Source: Cytobacillus firmus DS1 (GTDB lineage Bacteria > Bacillota > Bacilli > Bacillales > Cytobacillaceae). Taken from it: a stretch of DNA of 64,000 nt. The notes under the pieces were generated by a model that saw only the letters and a program-made list of their open reading frames with translations, had not been told where the DNA came from and searched no databases. The translations under genes were made by a program, and so were the position numbers. Below are positions 1 through 8,931 of the stretch, in pieces. The first letter of the stretch is position 1. Each line of letters starts with the position of its first letter. The stretch covers positions 1 through 64,000 of the forward strand of contig NZ_APVL01000009.1 of the NCBI RefSeq assembly GCF_000565285.1, given 5' to 3'.

Positions 1-48
1 GCGGGGTCTCACCTGTCCCGCTACTCCCGCAGGAGTCTCGCACACTCA
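1..48. repeat. Family C dispersed repeat, partial at window edge
   Basis: GC-rich sequence directly downstream of ilvN. It shares the core GCGGGGTCTC, GCTACTCCCG and a CTCGCAC end with the longer copy at about 11330-11530. Only the right-hand part lies in the window; the element continues to the left. It ends 11 bases before the ilvN stop codon, so it separates ilvN from whatever follows (ilvC is expected from conserved gene order). Confidence 0.7.
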
Positions 49-59
49 GTAATTAATAA

Positions 60-578
60 TTAAACAATAGAGTATGACTTGGACTGCTGGGAAGTACGCT
101 GTGTTCCTCTAGGGAATGCGGTTGTTCCCGTCCTGGCAAGCTCTTTGATTCCGTATGGTTTAATGAGTTCAATAAATGCTTCTACTTTATCAGATTCACC
201 TGTAATCTGAACGGTCATGCTATCCTTGCTGACATCTATCACAGAAGCTCTGAAAGGTTCAATTAAAGAGTAAATCTCATTTCTTGTATATGGGACTGCC
301 TGAACTTTAATAAGGGCAAGCTCTCTTGCGACTATTGACTGATCCGTGATATCCGTTACTTTTATCACATCGATTTGCTTGTTCAGCTGTTTTGTAATTT
401 GTTCGCTGGCACCGGAGTCCTCAACATGGACCACACAAGTTATTCGCGACATCCCTTCATGTTCGGACAGGCCGACTGAAATGCTTTCAATATTAAAGTT
501 TCTTTTGGAAAATAGATTTGTGATTCTGTTTAGAACACCCGGCCGATTCATCACAGTCAGGCATATGATTCGTTTCAT
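60..578 (-). CDS. ilvN: Acetolactate synthase small (regulatory) subunit
   Basis: Regulatory subunit of acetolactate/acetohydroxyacid synthase, the first common enzyme of valine, leucine and isoleucine synthesis. It stimulates the catalytic subunit and confers valine feedback inhibition. The 172-residue protein has the normal family length. An N-terminal ACT domain (about residues 3-75, with the [20 protein letters not shown] pattern) is followed by the C-terminal ALS small-subunit domain (about 85-160). Its start overlaps the ilvB stop by 4 bases, so the two are translationally coupled and share the upstream leucine T-box. B. subtilis calls this gene ilvH (ilvN in older usage). The last few residues are low-complexity and probably unstructured. 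Confidence 0.96.
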   Translation of the reverse strand: MKRIICLTVMNRPGVLNRITNLFSKRNFNIESISVGLSEHEGMSRITCVVHVEDSGASEQITKQLNKQIDVIKVTDITDQSIVARELALIKVQAVPYTRNEIYSLIEPFRASVIDVSKDSMTVQITGESDKVEAFIELIKPYGIKELARTGTTAFPRGTQRTSQQSKSYSIV

Positions 579-2296
579 GGTTTTACACCTGCCATTTCAT
601 GAAGTCCTTTTCCTGGCGCAATCATCGGATACACATTTTCATCCGGATCCACCCTGAAATCGATAAGCACTGGTTCGCGGCTATGAAGCACTTCATCCAA
701 TACCTCTTCAGCCTCTGCCTCAGATTGAATGACATATCCTTTTATCCCGTAGGCTTCTGCCAATTTTACGAAAGAAGGCTGTACCGGGATTTTGCTGTGA
801 GAGAAGCGGGATTCATAAAAAATCTCCTGCCATTGCCGAACCATGCCAAGGGCCATGTTATTAAAAATGATAATTTTTACCGGCAGGTTCATTTCCTGTA
901 TAATGGCTAGCTCCTGCGTTGACATTTGGAACCCTCCATCTCCGCAAATAGCGAGTACGCATGCATCCGGGTCAGCCAGCTGAGCGCCGATGCTTGCAGG
1001 GAAACCAAATCCCATTGTTCCAAGACCCCCTGATGTCACCCATCTGTCTGCCTTATTAAAGCGGTAATATTGGGCTGCCCACATTTGATGCTGTCCTACA
1101 TCTGTTACGACGATAGCGTTCCCTTCTGTTTTTGAATGAAGCATTTCCATGACTTTCTGGGGCTTCAGCCGTCCGGATTCTTTATCATAGAAATATGGAT
1201 ATTCCTCCTGCCACCTCAGGATGGTTTCCATCCATTCTTTATGGGCCGGCGGTTTTCCATCCTGCAGAATCAGCTGCTCAAGAGCTTCTTTTGCATCTGC
1301 GACAATCGGGATGGACGTTGGAACATTTTTACCGATTTCAGCAGGGTCAATATCAATATGGGCGACTGTTGCATGTGGTGCAAAATGCTGTAAATTCCCC
1401 GTTAATCTGTCATCAAAACGGGCTCCAATATTTATCAGCAAGTCACATTCCGTGAGTCCCATATTTGCTGCATAACAGCCATGCATCCCTGCCATTCCGA
1501 TGAATAATGGATGATCTGCCGGGAACCCTCCAAGGCCCAAGAGTGTGTGAATAACAGGAATCTTCTGCTGCTCTGCGTAATCTTTTAACTCTTTGGATGC
1601 TCTTCCATGAAGCACGCCGGCACCAGCCAGGATAACAGGCTTTTTTGATCTGCTGACCGCTTCAGTTAATTTCCTTATTTGCAGGTAATTTGGTTTTAAT
1701 GTTGGCTGATATCCCGGCAGATTCACTTCCTTTTCTTCCTCGGGCTGATCTGAAATTCCCGCAGCGATATCTTTGGGGATATCGATCAGCACTGGTCCTG
1801 GTCTGCCGGTTGAAGCTATATAAAAAGCTTCTTTAACAATTCTCGGGATATCTTCAATGCTGCGGACCTGATAATTGTATTTTGTAATTGGAGTGGTTAT
1901 CCCCAGGATATCTGCCTCCTGAAAGGCGTCCGATCCAATGACTCCCGTTGCTACCTGGCCTGTAAAAACAATCAGCGGAAGTGAATCCATCATTGCGTCT
2001 GCAAGACCGGTAACAATATTAGTGGCTCCTGGTCCTGAAGTGGCAATTACGACACCGGGCTTTCCAGATATCCGGGCATACCCTTCGGCAGCATGAATTC
2101 CTCCCTGTTCATGACGCGGCAGCACATGAAGAATCTTTGAATGATACAGCTTGTCGTAAAGTGGAAGAACAGCTCCTCCAGGATAACCAAAAATCACTTC
2201 AACATTTTCTTTCTCCAAGGCTCTTAATAACAGATCAGCGCCGGTGACAGGATGTGTCTCCGTTTTTGTTTCTGTTAAGGCAGCTTCCTGCAGCAT
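575..2296 (-). CDS. ilvB: Acetolactate synthase large (catalytic) subunit
   Basis: Thiamine-diphosphate enzyme that condenses two pyruvates, or pyruvate with 2-oxobutyrate, to acetolactate or acetohydroxybutyrate. The 573 residues have the three TPP-enzyme domains in order: N-terminal PYR domain with the catalytic glutamate in RHEQGG (Glu63), a central FAD-binding domain, and a C-terminal PP domain with the GDGGFQM TPP/Mg motif near residue 455. A strong ribosome binding site (GAGGAGG) lies 9 bases before the ATG. It is first in ilvB-ilvN and is preceded by a long leader with a leucine-specific T-box, so expression should follow the charging of leucine tRNA. Nothing looks missing or truncated. 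Confidence 0.97.
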   Translation of the reverse strand: MLQEAALTETKTETHPVTGADLLLRALEKENVEVIFGYPGGAVLPLYDKLYHSKILHVLPRHEQGGIHAAEGYARISGKPGVVIATSGPGATNIVTGLADAMMDSLPLIVFTGQVATGVIGSDAFQEADILGITTPITKYNYQVRSIEDIPRIVKEAFYIASTGRPGPVLIDIPKDIAAGISDQPEEEKEVNLPGYQPTLKPNYLQIRKLTEAVSRSKKPVILAGAGVLHGRASKELKDYAEQQKIPVIHTLLGLGGFPADHPLFIGMAGMHGCYAANMGLTECDLLINIGARFDDRLTGNLQHFAPHATVAHIDIDPAEIGKNVPTSIPIVADAKEALEQLILQDGKPPAHKEWMETILRWQEEYPYFYDKESGRLKPQKVMEMLHSKTEGNAIVVTDVGQHQMWAAQYYRFNKADRWVTSGGLGTMGFGFPASIGAQLADPDACVLAICGDGGFQMSTQELAIIQEMNLPVKIIIFNNMALGMVRQWQEIFYESRFSHSKIPVQPSFVKLAEAYGIKGYVIQSEAEAEEVLDEVLHSREPVLIDFRVDPDENVYPMIAPGKGLHEMAGVKP

Positions 2297-2332
2297 TTGT
2301 TGATAACCTCCTCATGTTTTTAAACTCCAATA

Positions 2333-2640
2333 TAAAAAGCCCTTCCACCCCTAAAGAAACCTAACGATTGTAGGTATAAGGGATGAAAAGGCTTTGATCA
2401 CCTGTTCCACGGTACCACCCTGATTCACGCTTATGATGCGTGCACTCATGAACAGCGATGTGCTGTTCGTTTTGATAACGGGTGAAGGACACCCGGCAGC
2501 CCCTAGTCGATCATCTTTCAGGACTGCGCTCAGAGGTGAGTTCATTTTAAGAGGGCATTACCGGGTTTCAGCAGATCCGGCTCTCTGTGAATGCCTGTCA
2601 TAAAACTACTTATCCTCTTCTACGCTTTTCCTATTCTGAG
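2333..2640 (-). promoter_or_regulatory. T-box leader (leucine specific) of ilvBN
   Basis: A T-box riboswitch read on the minus strand. The conserved AGGGTGGTACCG box lies at about 2408-2421. Stem I carries the GNUG/AGTA and AGAGAGCC motifs, and the specifier loop (GAA-CTC-ACCTCTGAG) is at 2529-2543. The specifier codon CTC, at 2538-2540, is leucine, as expected for an ilv-leu operon. A terminator hairpin with a U run follows at about 2333-2396. Uncharged leucine tRNA should favour the antiterminator and allow ilvB transcription. Confidence 0.93.
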
Positions 2641-2785
2641 ATTTAACCTCAACACAATAACGCTTTAAACCATTGAATTAATAGATTAAAAAAACCCAAA
2701 ACTTCATATTGCGAGATAGATTTAACTTGGATGACGTTTATTGTTCCACTTAACTTGATGGTGTAAATTTCTTATATTGAGGACT

Positions 2786-2814
2786 ATCTTACGCCCATTT
2801 TTATCAGCCGTCAA
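2786..2814 (-). promoter_or_regulatory. Probable sigma-A promoter of ilvBN leader
   Basis: TTGACG and TAAGAT are separated by 17 bases on the minus strand. The predicted start near 2779 gives a leader of about 480 bases, long enough for the T-box plus about 140 bases of AT-rich sequence. Inferred from consensus only. The rest of 2640-3010 is AT-rich and holds no gene that I can support. Confidence 0.6.
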
Positions 2815-3012
2815 CACCCTTTTTATGAATTATTTGATAATTTAGATTAATCTGTTATTCTGTATCCGCTTACATTGTTGATATATTCACATTCCATGGG
2901 ACAAAATTTTTTTTTATTTTTTTAATAAGGGAGATAACACAGCTGTTGAGGGTTATAGGGGCAATTAAAAAAAACACTGGCGGGTTGCTGTCATTCAGAC
3001 TCATTTAAAAAC

Positions 3013-3036
3013 AAAAAAACCCACCAAAAAGGTGAG
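3013..3036 (-). terminator. Rho-independent terminator after tRNA-Arg
   Basis: On the minus strand CTCACC, a T-only loop and GGTGGG form a 6-bp stem with one G-U pair, followed by seven T. It lies about 40 bases downstream of the tRNA CCA end. Confidence 0.75.
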
Positions 3037-3076
3037 TAAAATTCGGTAAGATATGTAGTGTTTCCAGATGTGTAAG

Positions 3077-3153
<77 letters not shown>

Positions 3154-3253
3154 GTATTGAATATTTTTTCTTGATTGAGATTAATAACTCAACGACAAGA
3201 TTTATTATATTAGACAAATGTTAAGAAGTCAACACTTTGTAAAATATTTTTTT

Positions 3254-3286
3254 ATTATTGAGGGAAGACCGGCTTCCCTCAATAAT
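3254..3286. other. Perfect 14-bp palindrome downstream of ysnB
   Basis: ATTATTGAGGGAAG and its exact complement flank a 5-base loop. It starts 10 bases beyond the ysnB stop. Neither strand has a convincing U run immediately after the stem (A-rich on the minus strand), so it could be a weak terminator or a 3-prime-end protecting hairpin. Confidence 0.6.
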
Positions 3287-3296
3287 TATATTCAAA

Positions 3297-3815
3297 TTAC
3301 TCGCTTTTTACCAGTGAAAAATTTTGTGTCAGTTCAGGAATTATCCCATTAGATAAGTCATACACATCCAGTGTAATATCCTTTCCCCTGGCTTCCAGAA
3401 TGACATATGTTTTTTCCTTTCTTCCTCTAGGCTGCCGTATGCTTCCAGGGTTAATAAATAATATCCCCTCAGACATTTCAGCTCCCAGACCATGTGAATG
3501 GCCAAAGCATACGATATCTGCTTTCATTTCACGTGCCTTGTATGAAAGGTTCATTAAGGTAGACTTAACGTTATATCTGTGGCCGTGTGTGACAAAAAAG
3601 CGGAGTCCTCCAGCTTCTTCTATTCTATCCTCCGGGAATGCTGCATCAAAGTCGCAATTGCCTCTTACAGCAGCATAGCCTTCTAATGAGTCATGATCTG
3701 CCTGAAGCTCAGAATCTCCGCAATGAATCATCAGATCCATATCAGGATGCATTTCGCGGATTTGGCTGAGTTCAGAGGTTAACCCATGGCTATCACTGAC
3801 TATCAGAACCTTCAT
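3297..3815 (-). CDS. ysnB: YsnB/YfcE-type metallophosphoesterase
   Basis: Small calcineurin-like phosphoesterase, 172 residues, of the MJ0936/YfcE family. Visible metal-ligand motifs are SDSHG (about residues 7-11), HCGDSE (31-36), GNCD (52-55), THGH (75-78), FGHSH (103-107) and the C-terminal NPGSIRQPRGR. These enzymes hydrolyse phosphodiesters in vitro; the physiological substrate of YsnB is not known. It overlaps the end of ysnA by 4 bases and is last in the gerM-rph-ysnA-ysnB run, as in B. subtilis. Confidence 0.9.
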   Translation of the reverse strand: MKVLIVSDSHGLTSELSQIREMHPDMDLMIHCGDSELQADHDSLEGYAAVRGNCDFDAAFPEDRIEEAGGLRFFVTHGHRYNVKSTLMNLSYKAREMKADIVCFGHSHGLGAEMSEGILFINPGSIRQPRGRKEKTYVILEARGKDITLDVYDLSNGIIPELTQNFSLVKSE

Positions 3816-4423
3816 GATTTCTCAGCTCCGGCCACGAAAAAAGGAAGCAGCTCCTCCAGCTTTTTGAGCGCATTTGCCCTATGGCTGATCTGGCTTTTTT
3901 CCTCCGGCCTTAATTCAGCCATTGCTTTGTCTTTCTCTTCTGCAAAGAAAATAGGATCATAGCCAAAACCATTAGTCCCTCTTTTTTCTCTTAAAATATG
4001 GCCTTCACATGTTCCTGCAGCTGTTAGTGTAGTTTTCCCTGGTGCAGCGATTGCAAGAGCGCAATAGAACCGCGCCTGCCGCTTATGATCCGGAATGCTT
4101 TCGAGCTCATCAAGAACCTTTTCCATGTTTTTCTGGTCGTTTTTTTCTTCTCCTGCATAGCGGGCGGAATAGATGCCCGGCTTTCCTCCAAGCGCATCAA
4201 TGATCAATCCTGAATCATCGGCAATTACCATTCTTCCGAAAGCTTCTGAAACAGCTTCCGCTTTGAGAATGGCATTCTCTTCAAACGTGCTGCCTGTCTC
4301 CTCAACATCCTGAAAATCAGGATAATCCAGCAGGGTTTTTACTTCGTATCCAAGAGGCTTGAACATCCGTTCAAACTCGCTGGCTTTGCCTGCATTTTTA
4401 GTAGCGATTATGACTTCCTGCAT
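3812..4423 (-). CDS. ysnA: Non-canonical purine NTP pyrophosphatase (RdgB/HAM1 family)
   Basis: Hydrolyses ITP, dITP and XTP to monophosphates and so keeps deaminated purines out of nucleic acids. The chosen ATG at 4423 gives 203 residues beginning MQEVIIATKNAGKASEF, the usual N terminus of the family, with GGAGGG upstream. The reading frame stays open further upstream inside rph, but that extension is not family-like. Motifs visible are ATKNAGK, the EETGSTFEENA loop, ADDSGL, and GYDPIF near the C terminus. It starts one base past the rph stop codon and overlaps ysnB. Confidence 0.94.
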   Translation of the reverse strand: MQEVIIATKNAGKASEFERMFKPLGYEVKTLLDYPDFQDVEETGSTFEENAILKAEAVSEAFGRMVIADDSGLIIDALGGKPGIYSARYAGEEKNDQKNMEKVLDELESIPDHKRQARFYCALAIAAPGKTTLTAAGTCEGHILREKRGTNGFGYDPIFFAEEKDKAMAELRPEEKSQISHRANALKKLEELLPFFVAGAEKS

Positions 4424-4424
4424 G

Positions 4425-5195
4425 TTATGCCCTCCCCGCAAGCTTTTCTCTTTTGCTTTGAATGCTCCTTGAGATATTCTCTCCAAGTGCCGACTTTTGA
4501 AGTTCAAGCAGCTCTGATATCCCTTCCTGTGCAGCACCAAGCATTTCCTGAAGCTGTCCATAAGAAAAAGTCGCTTCTTCTCCAGTTCCCTGAAGCTCTA
4601 CAAACTCCCCGCTGCCAGTCATGACGACATTCATATCCACTTCAGCAGAGGAGTCTTCAATATAATTCAAATCCACTGCAGCCTGCTTGTCAGTAAGAAT
4701 TCCCACGCTTGTGGCCGCAAGGAAATCATTGATTGGATAGCTTGAAAGCTTCTTGCTGCTGTAAAGCTTATCCATCGCCTGGGCCATTGCAATAAAGGCT
4801 CCTGTAATGGAAGCTGTCCGTGTCCCTCCATCAGCCTGTATTACGTCGCAATCAAGCCATACCGTTCTTTCGCCAAGCGCATCAAGATCCACTACCGCGC
4901 GGAGTGCACGGCCGATCAGACGCTGAATTTCCATTGTTCTCCCTGTAATTTTTCCTTTTGCAGATTCCCTGATATTTCTCTGTTCTGTTGCCCTGGGAAG
5001 CATGGAATATTCAGCGGTTATCCAGCCTTTTCCCTGTCCTCTCATAAAAGGAGGGACCCTTTCGTCAATGCTTGCTGTACAAATCACCTTTGTGTCTCCC
5101 ACAGTAATGAGTACAGAGCCCTCAGGATGCTTTAAATAATCAGTTTCAATATGTATTGGCCTAAGCTGCTTTGGTTCACGTCCATCTGCGCGCAT
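4425..5195 (-). CDS. rph: Ribonuclease PH
   Basis: Phosphorolytic 3-prime-to-5-prime exoribonuclease that trims the 3-prime end of tRNA precursors. The 256 residues match the family length and order: N-terminal [13 protein letters not shown], phosphate-binding and catalytic region [16 protein letters not shown] and the [14 protein letters not shown] motif. The intact [11 protein letters not shown] and DVIQADG motifs suggest an active enzyme. The ribosome binding site GGGGG lies about 9 bases before the ATG. Transcribed with ysnA and ysnB. Confidence 0.96.
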   Translation of the reverse strand: MRADGREPKQLRPIHIETDYLKHPEGSVLITVGDTKVICTASIDERVPPFMRGQGKGWITAEYSMLPRATEQRNIRESAKGKITGRTMEIQRLIGRALRAVVDLDALGERTVWLDCDVIQADGGTRTASITGAFIAMAQAMDKLYSSKKLSSYPINDFLAATSVGILTDKQAAVDLNYIEDSSAEVDMNVVMTGSGEFVELQGTGEEATFSYGQLQEMLGAAQEGISELLELQKSALGENISRSIQSKREKLAGRA

Positions 5196-5341
5196 AAGCT
5201 GATTCCCCCTTCATTTGCTTATATTGAACATGGGCATTTGCCCAGTTATATTGGCATGCCTATTTTACCAACAAAGAAGAGGCGGCATTAAATGCCAACC
5301 TCTTTTTCCTGTTACTATATAGTATAACAAAATCTGCTATA

Positions 5342-6409
5342 TTAAAAACTTCCTGTATTCACATTTTCAGGACGTGTTACAGGCTCGGATAGTTTTTCCC
5401 CATCTTCATTAACAATCTCTGCTTTGCCATCGACTGTAACAGCTACGCTTTCGATGCCCTTTTGTTCAGTGAGGGAAAGGACAAGTGCGTTCAGCAAGTG
5501 CTTGGAAATCATTTTCTCTTCGAAGCTGCTGAAAACATTTTCATTAAAGTTTAATGTGACTTTTCCGTCATCAATTTTTGGAGCTTCAAGCAGCTCTACA
5601 TCCGGAAGGAAATCTGTCACCAAATTGGATGCATAGTTCGGCCCTTTTATCAGTTCGGATACAACAGCTTCAACTTTATTGTCCATATCATTGCTTACAC
5701 GCTTGGTAACAGGCACGTAATAATAATTTTCTTCATCCCCGCCCAGATAATAAACGGTCACCGGCTTCGTATTCGTGATATCTACTACTTCTGTTGTATC
5801 CATGTTTATTCCATTGGCTCTACTTAACGCCGAACTGACCGGAGTGCCATTCACAGGCATCTCTTTTAATTCATGTCCGTTTAATGTCAGCTTAACTTTA
5901 TCAATAGAATCAAATTGTGTAAGTGTCCAGGTAACTGATTGGAGAATCTTCTTTTCGTCTTCCTTAGCATATTCCTGAAACTCTTTTGAAAAATCGACCG
6001 TTGCCACTTTATCTTTAATATTTACAGAAACTTTTGTGTCAGCCGGAAGAACTGCACGAAAATCATTAGGAAGAAGCTCTGTAACAGGACCGTTTTCCAC
6101 AAGGTATTCTAACGCCTGTGTAGCAACTGAATTCGTTTTTGGAAGTTCAATTGTCTGGGGAACGACATACCCATTTTTATCAATCAAGTAAAGCTCTGTT
6201 TTAAGATTTGCCGTAACACCCTCTTCATTTTCGGCTGTTTCTTTTCCAGCTGTTTCTTCGGCGACACTTTCGCCTTCATCGGTATAAGATACTGCTTTTG
6301 GCGGATCGACCTTTTCTTTCCCCTGGCTTCCAAACAATCCGCAGCCTGATAATAATACAGATGATACCAGCACAGCTGACACTATAGACGTTTTTTTATT
6401 TATAGACAT
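5342..6409 (-). CDS. gerM: Spore germination lipoprotein GerM
   Basis: 355-residue lipoprotein with two tandem GerMN domains (about residues 85-190 and 225-335), the architecture of B. subtilis GerM. A type II signal peptide is clear: basic N terminus, hydrophobic stretch and lipobox LSGC with Cys23 as the lipidated residue. A Glu/Lys-rich linker follows. In B. subtilis GerM is needed for sporulation and germination and acts at the forespore-mother cell interface. The start ATG at 6409 follows a GGGGGG ribosome binding site. In B. subtilis gerM lies next to racE; here recQ and a family A repeat intervene. Confidence 0.93.
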   Translation of the reverse strand: MSINKKTSIVSAVLVSSVLLSGCGLFGSQGKEKVDPPKAVSYTDEGESVAEETAGKETAENEEGVTANLKTELYLIDKNGYVVPQTIELPKTNSVATQALEYLVENGPVTELLPNDFRAVLPADTKVSVNIKDKVATVDFSKEFQEYAKEDEKKILQSVTWTLTQFDSIDKVKLTLNGHELKEMPVNGTPVSSALSRANGINMDTTEVVDITNTKPVTVYYLGGDEENYYYVPVTKRVSNDMDNKVEAVVSELIKGPNYASNLVTDFLPDVELLEAPKIDDGKVTLNFNENVFSSFEEKMISKHLLNALVLSLTEQKGIESVAVTVDGKAEIVNEDGEKLSEPVTRPENVNTGSF

Positions 6410-6518
6410 ACATAATCCCCCCTGAGACAGTTTGTACTACATGTATACGAGCCTATCTGTAATTTAGACCGTCTTTTGGGATAAAACTGTGAATAGATTT
6501 TTGACAAATTTGGACAAT

Positions 6519-6588
6519 CTGAAAGCGCAAGCGCCTTGCCCACCCCCGACACCTCGAGGGGGCAGGCTGCTTGCGCTAGACAGTTATC
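6519..6588. repeat. Family A hairpin repeat
   Basis: Short compact copy between recQ and gerM. Inverted ends AGCGCAAGC (6524-6532) and GCTTGCGCT (6569-6577) enclose a second palindrome around CCTCGAGGGG. The same end sequence recurs at about 42665, 45100 and 57263, with diverged forms at 14175 and 36455. A 76-codon frame running through it is not a credible gene. Confidence 0.8.
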
Positions 6589-6611
6589 GACGTTCAAAAT
6601 TCTCTTATCTA

Positions 6612-6643
6612 TCATAGAAAGAAGCCCCAATAAGGAGCTTCTT
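6612..6643 (-). terminator. Terminator downstream of recQ
   Basis: AAGAAGCTCC and GGGGCTTCTT form a 10-bp stem on the minus strand, followed by a short T-rich tail. It begins just beyond the recQ stop at 6646. Confidence 0.7.
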
Positions 6644-6645
6644 AG

Positions 6646-8832
6646 TCAATTTTGCTTCTGCAGTTCGTCTTTTACCAGGACTGCTTTGATTTTAAAATAA
6701 TCTATTTCGTCCGGAAGTTCTTCTTTAATTGGCTTAAGTTTATCTCTTCCAGCTTTTTCAGCTGCCTGTAAAACAAGCTTTTCTTCCGTTTCATTGAAGA
6801 TATCTGACCAGTCAATTGCATTGCCTTCTTTGATGGAGCGGAAGATATGCTCCTGAATCGTTATAGGGGAAAAGTTTCGCTTTTTGGCTATTTCACTTAT
6901 GGAGTTTCCATCCTTATAATAATCAAAGGAAATCTGGTAGCTTGGACGTTCATCCTGTGGTTCCTCTGTCATTGAAGGCGCCTCTGCTGCAGGCATAGGG
7001 GAAATATTATGTTCTTCGGCAAATTCTTTGATTGCCTGAATAAAATACTCCCCATACTTATCAAACTTCATTTGCCCTACACCTTTTATATTTAACATCA
7101 TGTCTTTGCTCACGGGAAAATAACGGCACATTTCTTTTAATGCGGTATCAGCAAATACAACAAAAGGAGGAACATTTTCTTCATCTGCAATCTTTTTCCT
7201 GAGTTTCCTCAGCATCTCAAAAAGTTCAATGTTTTCATCTGCTTCCTGAACAGGTACAGGTTCACTAATTTTCATGGATAGTTTTTTCTGTCCTTTCAAG
7301 ACAGGAACTGCATTTGCTGACAGCCTTACTGTCGGATATTTTCCATCTGTTAAAATGAGATACTCCTCAGCCAGCAGGTAGTTGATCATATCAGCAATCT
7401 CTTTCTCTTTACGGTTTTTCATCAATCCAAATGTGGAAAGTTGATTAAAATTAAGCTCATGGATTCTTTTATTATTGGAGCCTTTTAAAACCTGGGCAGT
7501 CAAAGTAACGCCAAATCTTTCTCCCATCCTCTTAATGCACGAAAAAATCATTAAAGCTTCCTGAGTAATATCGATGCTTGTCCGTTCATCCAGGCAGCTG
7601 CTGCATTTGCCGCAGAGAATAGGTTCGGCATTCTCATCAAAATAATCAATGATATAGGATTGAAGGCATTGCTCTGTATGGCAGTAATTAACCATATCCT
7701 TTAACTTGCTGTATTCCTGCTCCATTTTCCGGGGATCCAGACTGCTCTCCTCAATCAAAAATTTCTGCAGCTGGATATCCTGGGGAGCAAACAGCAAATA
7801 ACATATGCTATCCTCTCCATCTCTTCCTGCCCTTCCCGCTTCCTGATAATAAGCTTCAATGTTCCGCGGAAGATTATAGTGGATGACATATCTGACATTG
7901 GATTTATCAATCCCCATTCCAAAAGCATTTGTTGCGACCATAATATCTGATTCATCGTATACAAAGGCATCCTGTGCTTTTTTTCGTTCTTCTTCCTTTA
8001 AGCCTGCATGATATTTGGCAACTGAGCAATTCTTGCCTTTTAAGAACTGGTACAGTTGGTCTGTCTCCCTGCGGCTAGAAGTATAAATAATTCCTGCTTC
8101 GTTTTTATGTTTATTTATGGTCTGCAATAGAAAATCTCTTTTGTTAACACCCTTCAATACGTGAAAGGATAGATTATCCCTTGCAAAGCCAGTTATAAAC
8201 GTATTTTCCTCACCGATGTTTAGAAGCCTGCGAATATCTTCTGCGACATCCCTTGTTGCTGTTGCGGTCAAAGCAGCGATCACAGGTTTCTGGTACAGAT
8301 TGCTAAGCTCTGAGACAACGGAACGATAACTTGGCCGGAAGTCATGTCCCCATTGAGAAATGCAATGTGCTTCATCAAAGATGATCGCATTGATTGAAAT
8401 ATCGTTTAACAATTCCAAAAAGGCAATCGACCCAAATCGTTCCGGTGCCACATACACGAGCTTATATTCTCCATTGCGTATTCCAGCCACAATGTGCTGG
8501 TACTCAGCAGATGACAGTGTGCTGTTTATAAAAGCAGCATGGATGCCTGCAGTGCTAAGGGCATCTACTTGATCCTTCATCAGGGAAATTAAGGGAGAAA
8601 TCACAATGGCCGTTCCGGGGAGTACAAGAGCGGGTATTTGAAAGCAGATTGACTTTCCGCCTCCAGTTGGGAGAATGCCAAGAGTATTGGTTTGTGAGAG
8701 GATATTCTGAATAATCTCCTGTTGGCCGGGACGGAAAGAAGTATATCCAAAATATTTTTTCAAATAGTTTTCGGCTTGTGCCAGCAAATTGATCACCAAC
8801 TCAATTAAGTATAGTTTTTCTTTCTGTTTCAT
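6646..8832 (-). CDS. recQ: ATP-dependent DNA helicase RecQ
   Basis: Superfamily 2 3-prime-to-5-prime DNA helicase acting in recombination repair. The 728 residues contain Walker A PTGGGKS (near 55-61), DEAHC with QWGHDFR (153-165), the YYQEAGRAGRDG motif VI, a four-cysteine zinc region ending CGKCSSC, an HRDC domain (about 510-600) and a C-terminal helix-turn-helix of the HTH_40 type (about 640-690). The start is uncertain: the first ATG (8832) has no clear ribosome binding site, and a TTG at 8787 (beginning LLAQAENYLKKYFGY) would give the usual RecQ N terminus. It interrupts the gerM-racE neighbourhood of B. subtilis and has its own terminator, so it looks like a lineage-specific insertion. 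Confidence 0.93.
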   Translation of the reverse strand: MKQKEKLYLIELVINLLAQAENYLKKYFGYTSFRPGQQEIIQNILSQTNTLGILPTGGGKSICFQIPALVLPGTAIVISPLISLMKDQVDALSTAGIHAAFINSTLSSAEYQHIVAGIRNGEYKLVYVAPERFGSIAFLELLNDISINAIIFDEAHCISQWGHDFRPSYRSVVSELSNLYQKPVIAALTATATRDVAEDIRRLLNIGEENTFITGFARDNLSFHVLKGVNKRDFLLQTINKHKNEAGIIYTSSRRETDQLYQFLKGKNCSVAKYHAGLKEEERKKAQDAFVYDESDIMVATNAFGMGIDKSNVRYVIHYNLPRNIEAYYQEAGRAGRDGEDSICYLLFAPQDIQLQKFLIEESSLDPRKMEQEYSKLKDMVNYCHTEQCLQSYIIDYFDENAEPILCGKCSSCLDERTSIDITQEALMIFSCIKRMGERFGVTLTAQVLKGSNNKRIHELNFNQLSTFGLMKNRKEKEIADMINYLLAEEYLILTDGKYPTVRLSANAVPVLKGQKKLSMKISEPVPVQEADENIELFEMLRKLRKKIADEENVPPFVVFADTALKEMCRYFPVSKDMMLNIKGVGQMKFDKYGEYFIQAIKEFAEEHNISPMPAAEAPSMTEEPQDERPSYQISFDYYKDGNSISEIAKKRNFSPITIQEHIFRSIKEGNAIDWSDIFNETEEKLVLQAAEKAGRDKLKPIKEELPDEIDYFKIKAVLVKDELQKQN

Positions 8833-8888
8833 GATACCAAAGCTTGCTTAAAAAGTAATCTAAAAGAAACAATCAGAATTTTATTCTC

Positions 8889-8922
8889 ATAAAAACACCT
8901 TCTGAAAAAGTTCAGAAGGTGT
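8889..8922 (-). terminator. Terminator downstream of murI
   Basis: ACACCTTCTGAA and TTCAGAAGGTGT pair perfectly on the minus strand, followed by five T. It separates murI from recQ. Confidence 0.9.
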
Positions 8923-8931
8923 CTGCGTATA

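Noticed and set aside
2351..2545. 64-codon gene on the minus strand upstream of ilvB
   Set aside because: It lies within the T-box leader; its codons are the specifier loop and antiterminator sequence.
4424..4561. N-terminal extension of ysnA
   Set aside because: The open frame reaches 4561 but lies inside rph and lacks similarity to the RdgB family; the ATG at 4423 has the ribosome binding site.
5277..5312. Terminator between gerM and rph
   Set aside because: AAGAGG...CCTCTT can pair, but the U-rich side is on the plus strand while both flanking genes are on the minus strand, and the genes are expected to be co-transcribed.
6400..6630. 76-codon gene on the minus strand between recQ and gerM
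   Set aside because: It spans the recQ terminator, the family A repeat and the gerM leader, and overlaps the gerM start; no family resemblance.
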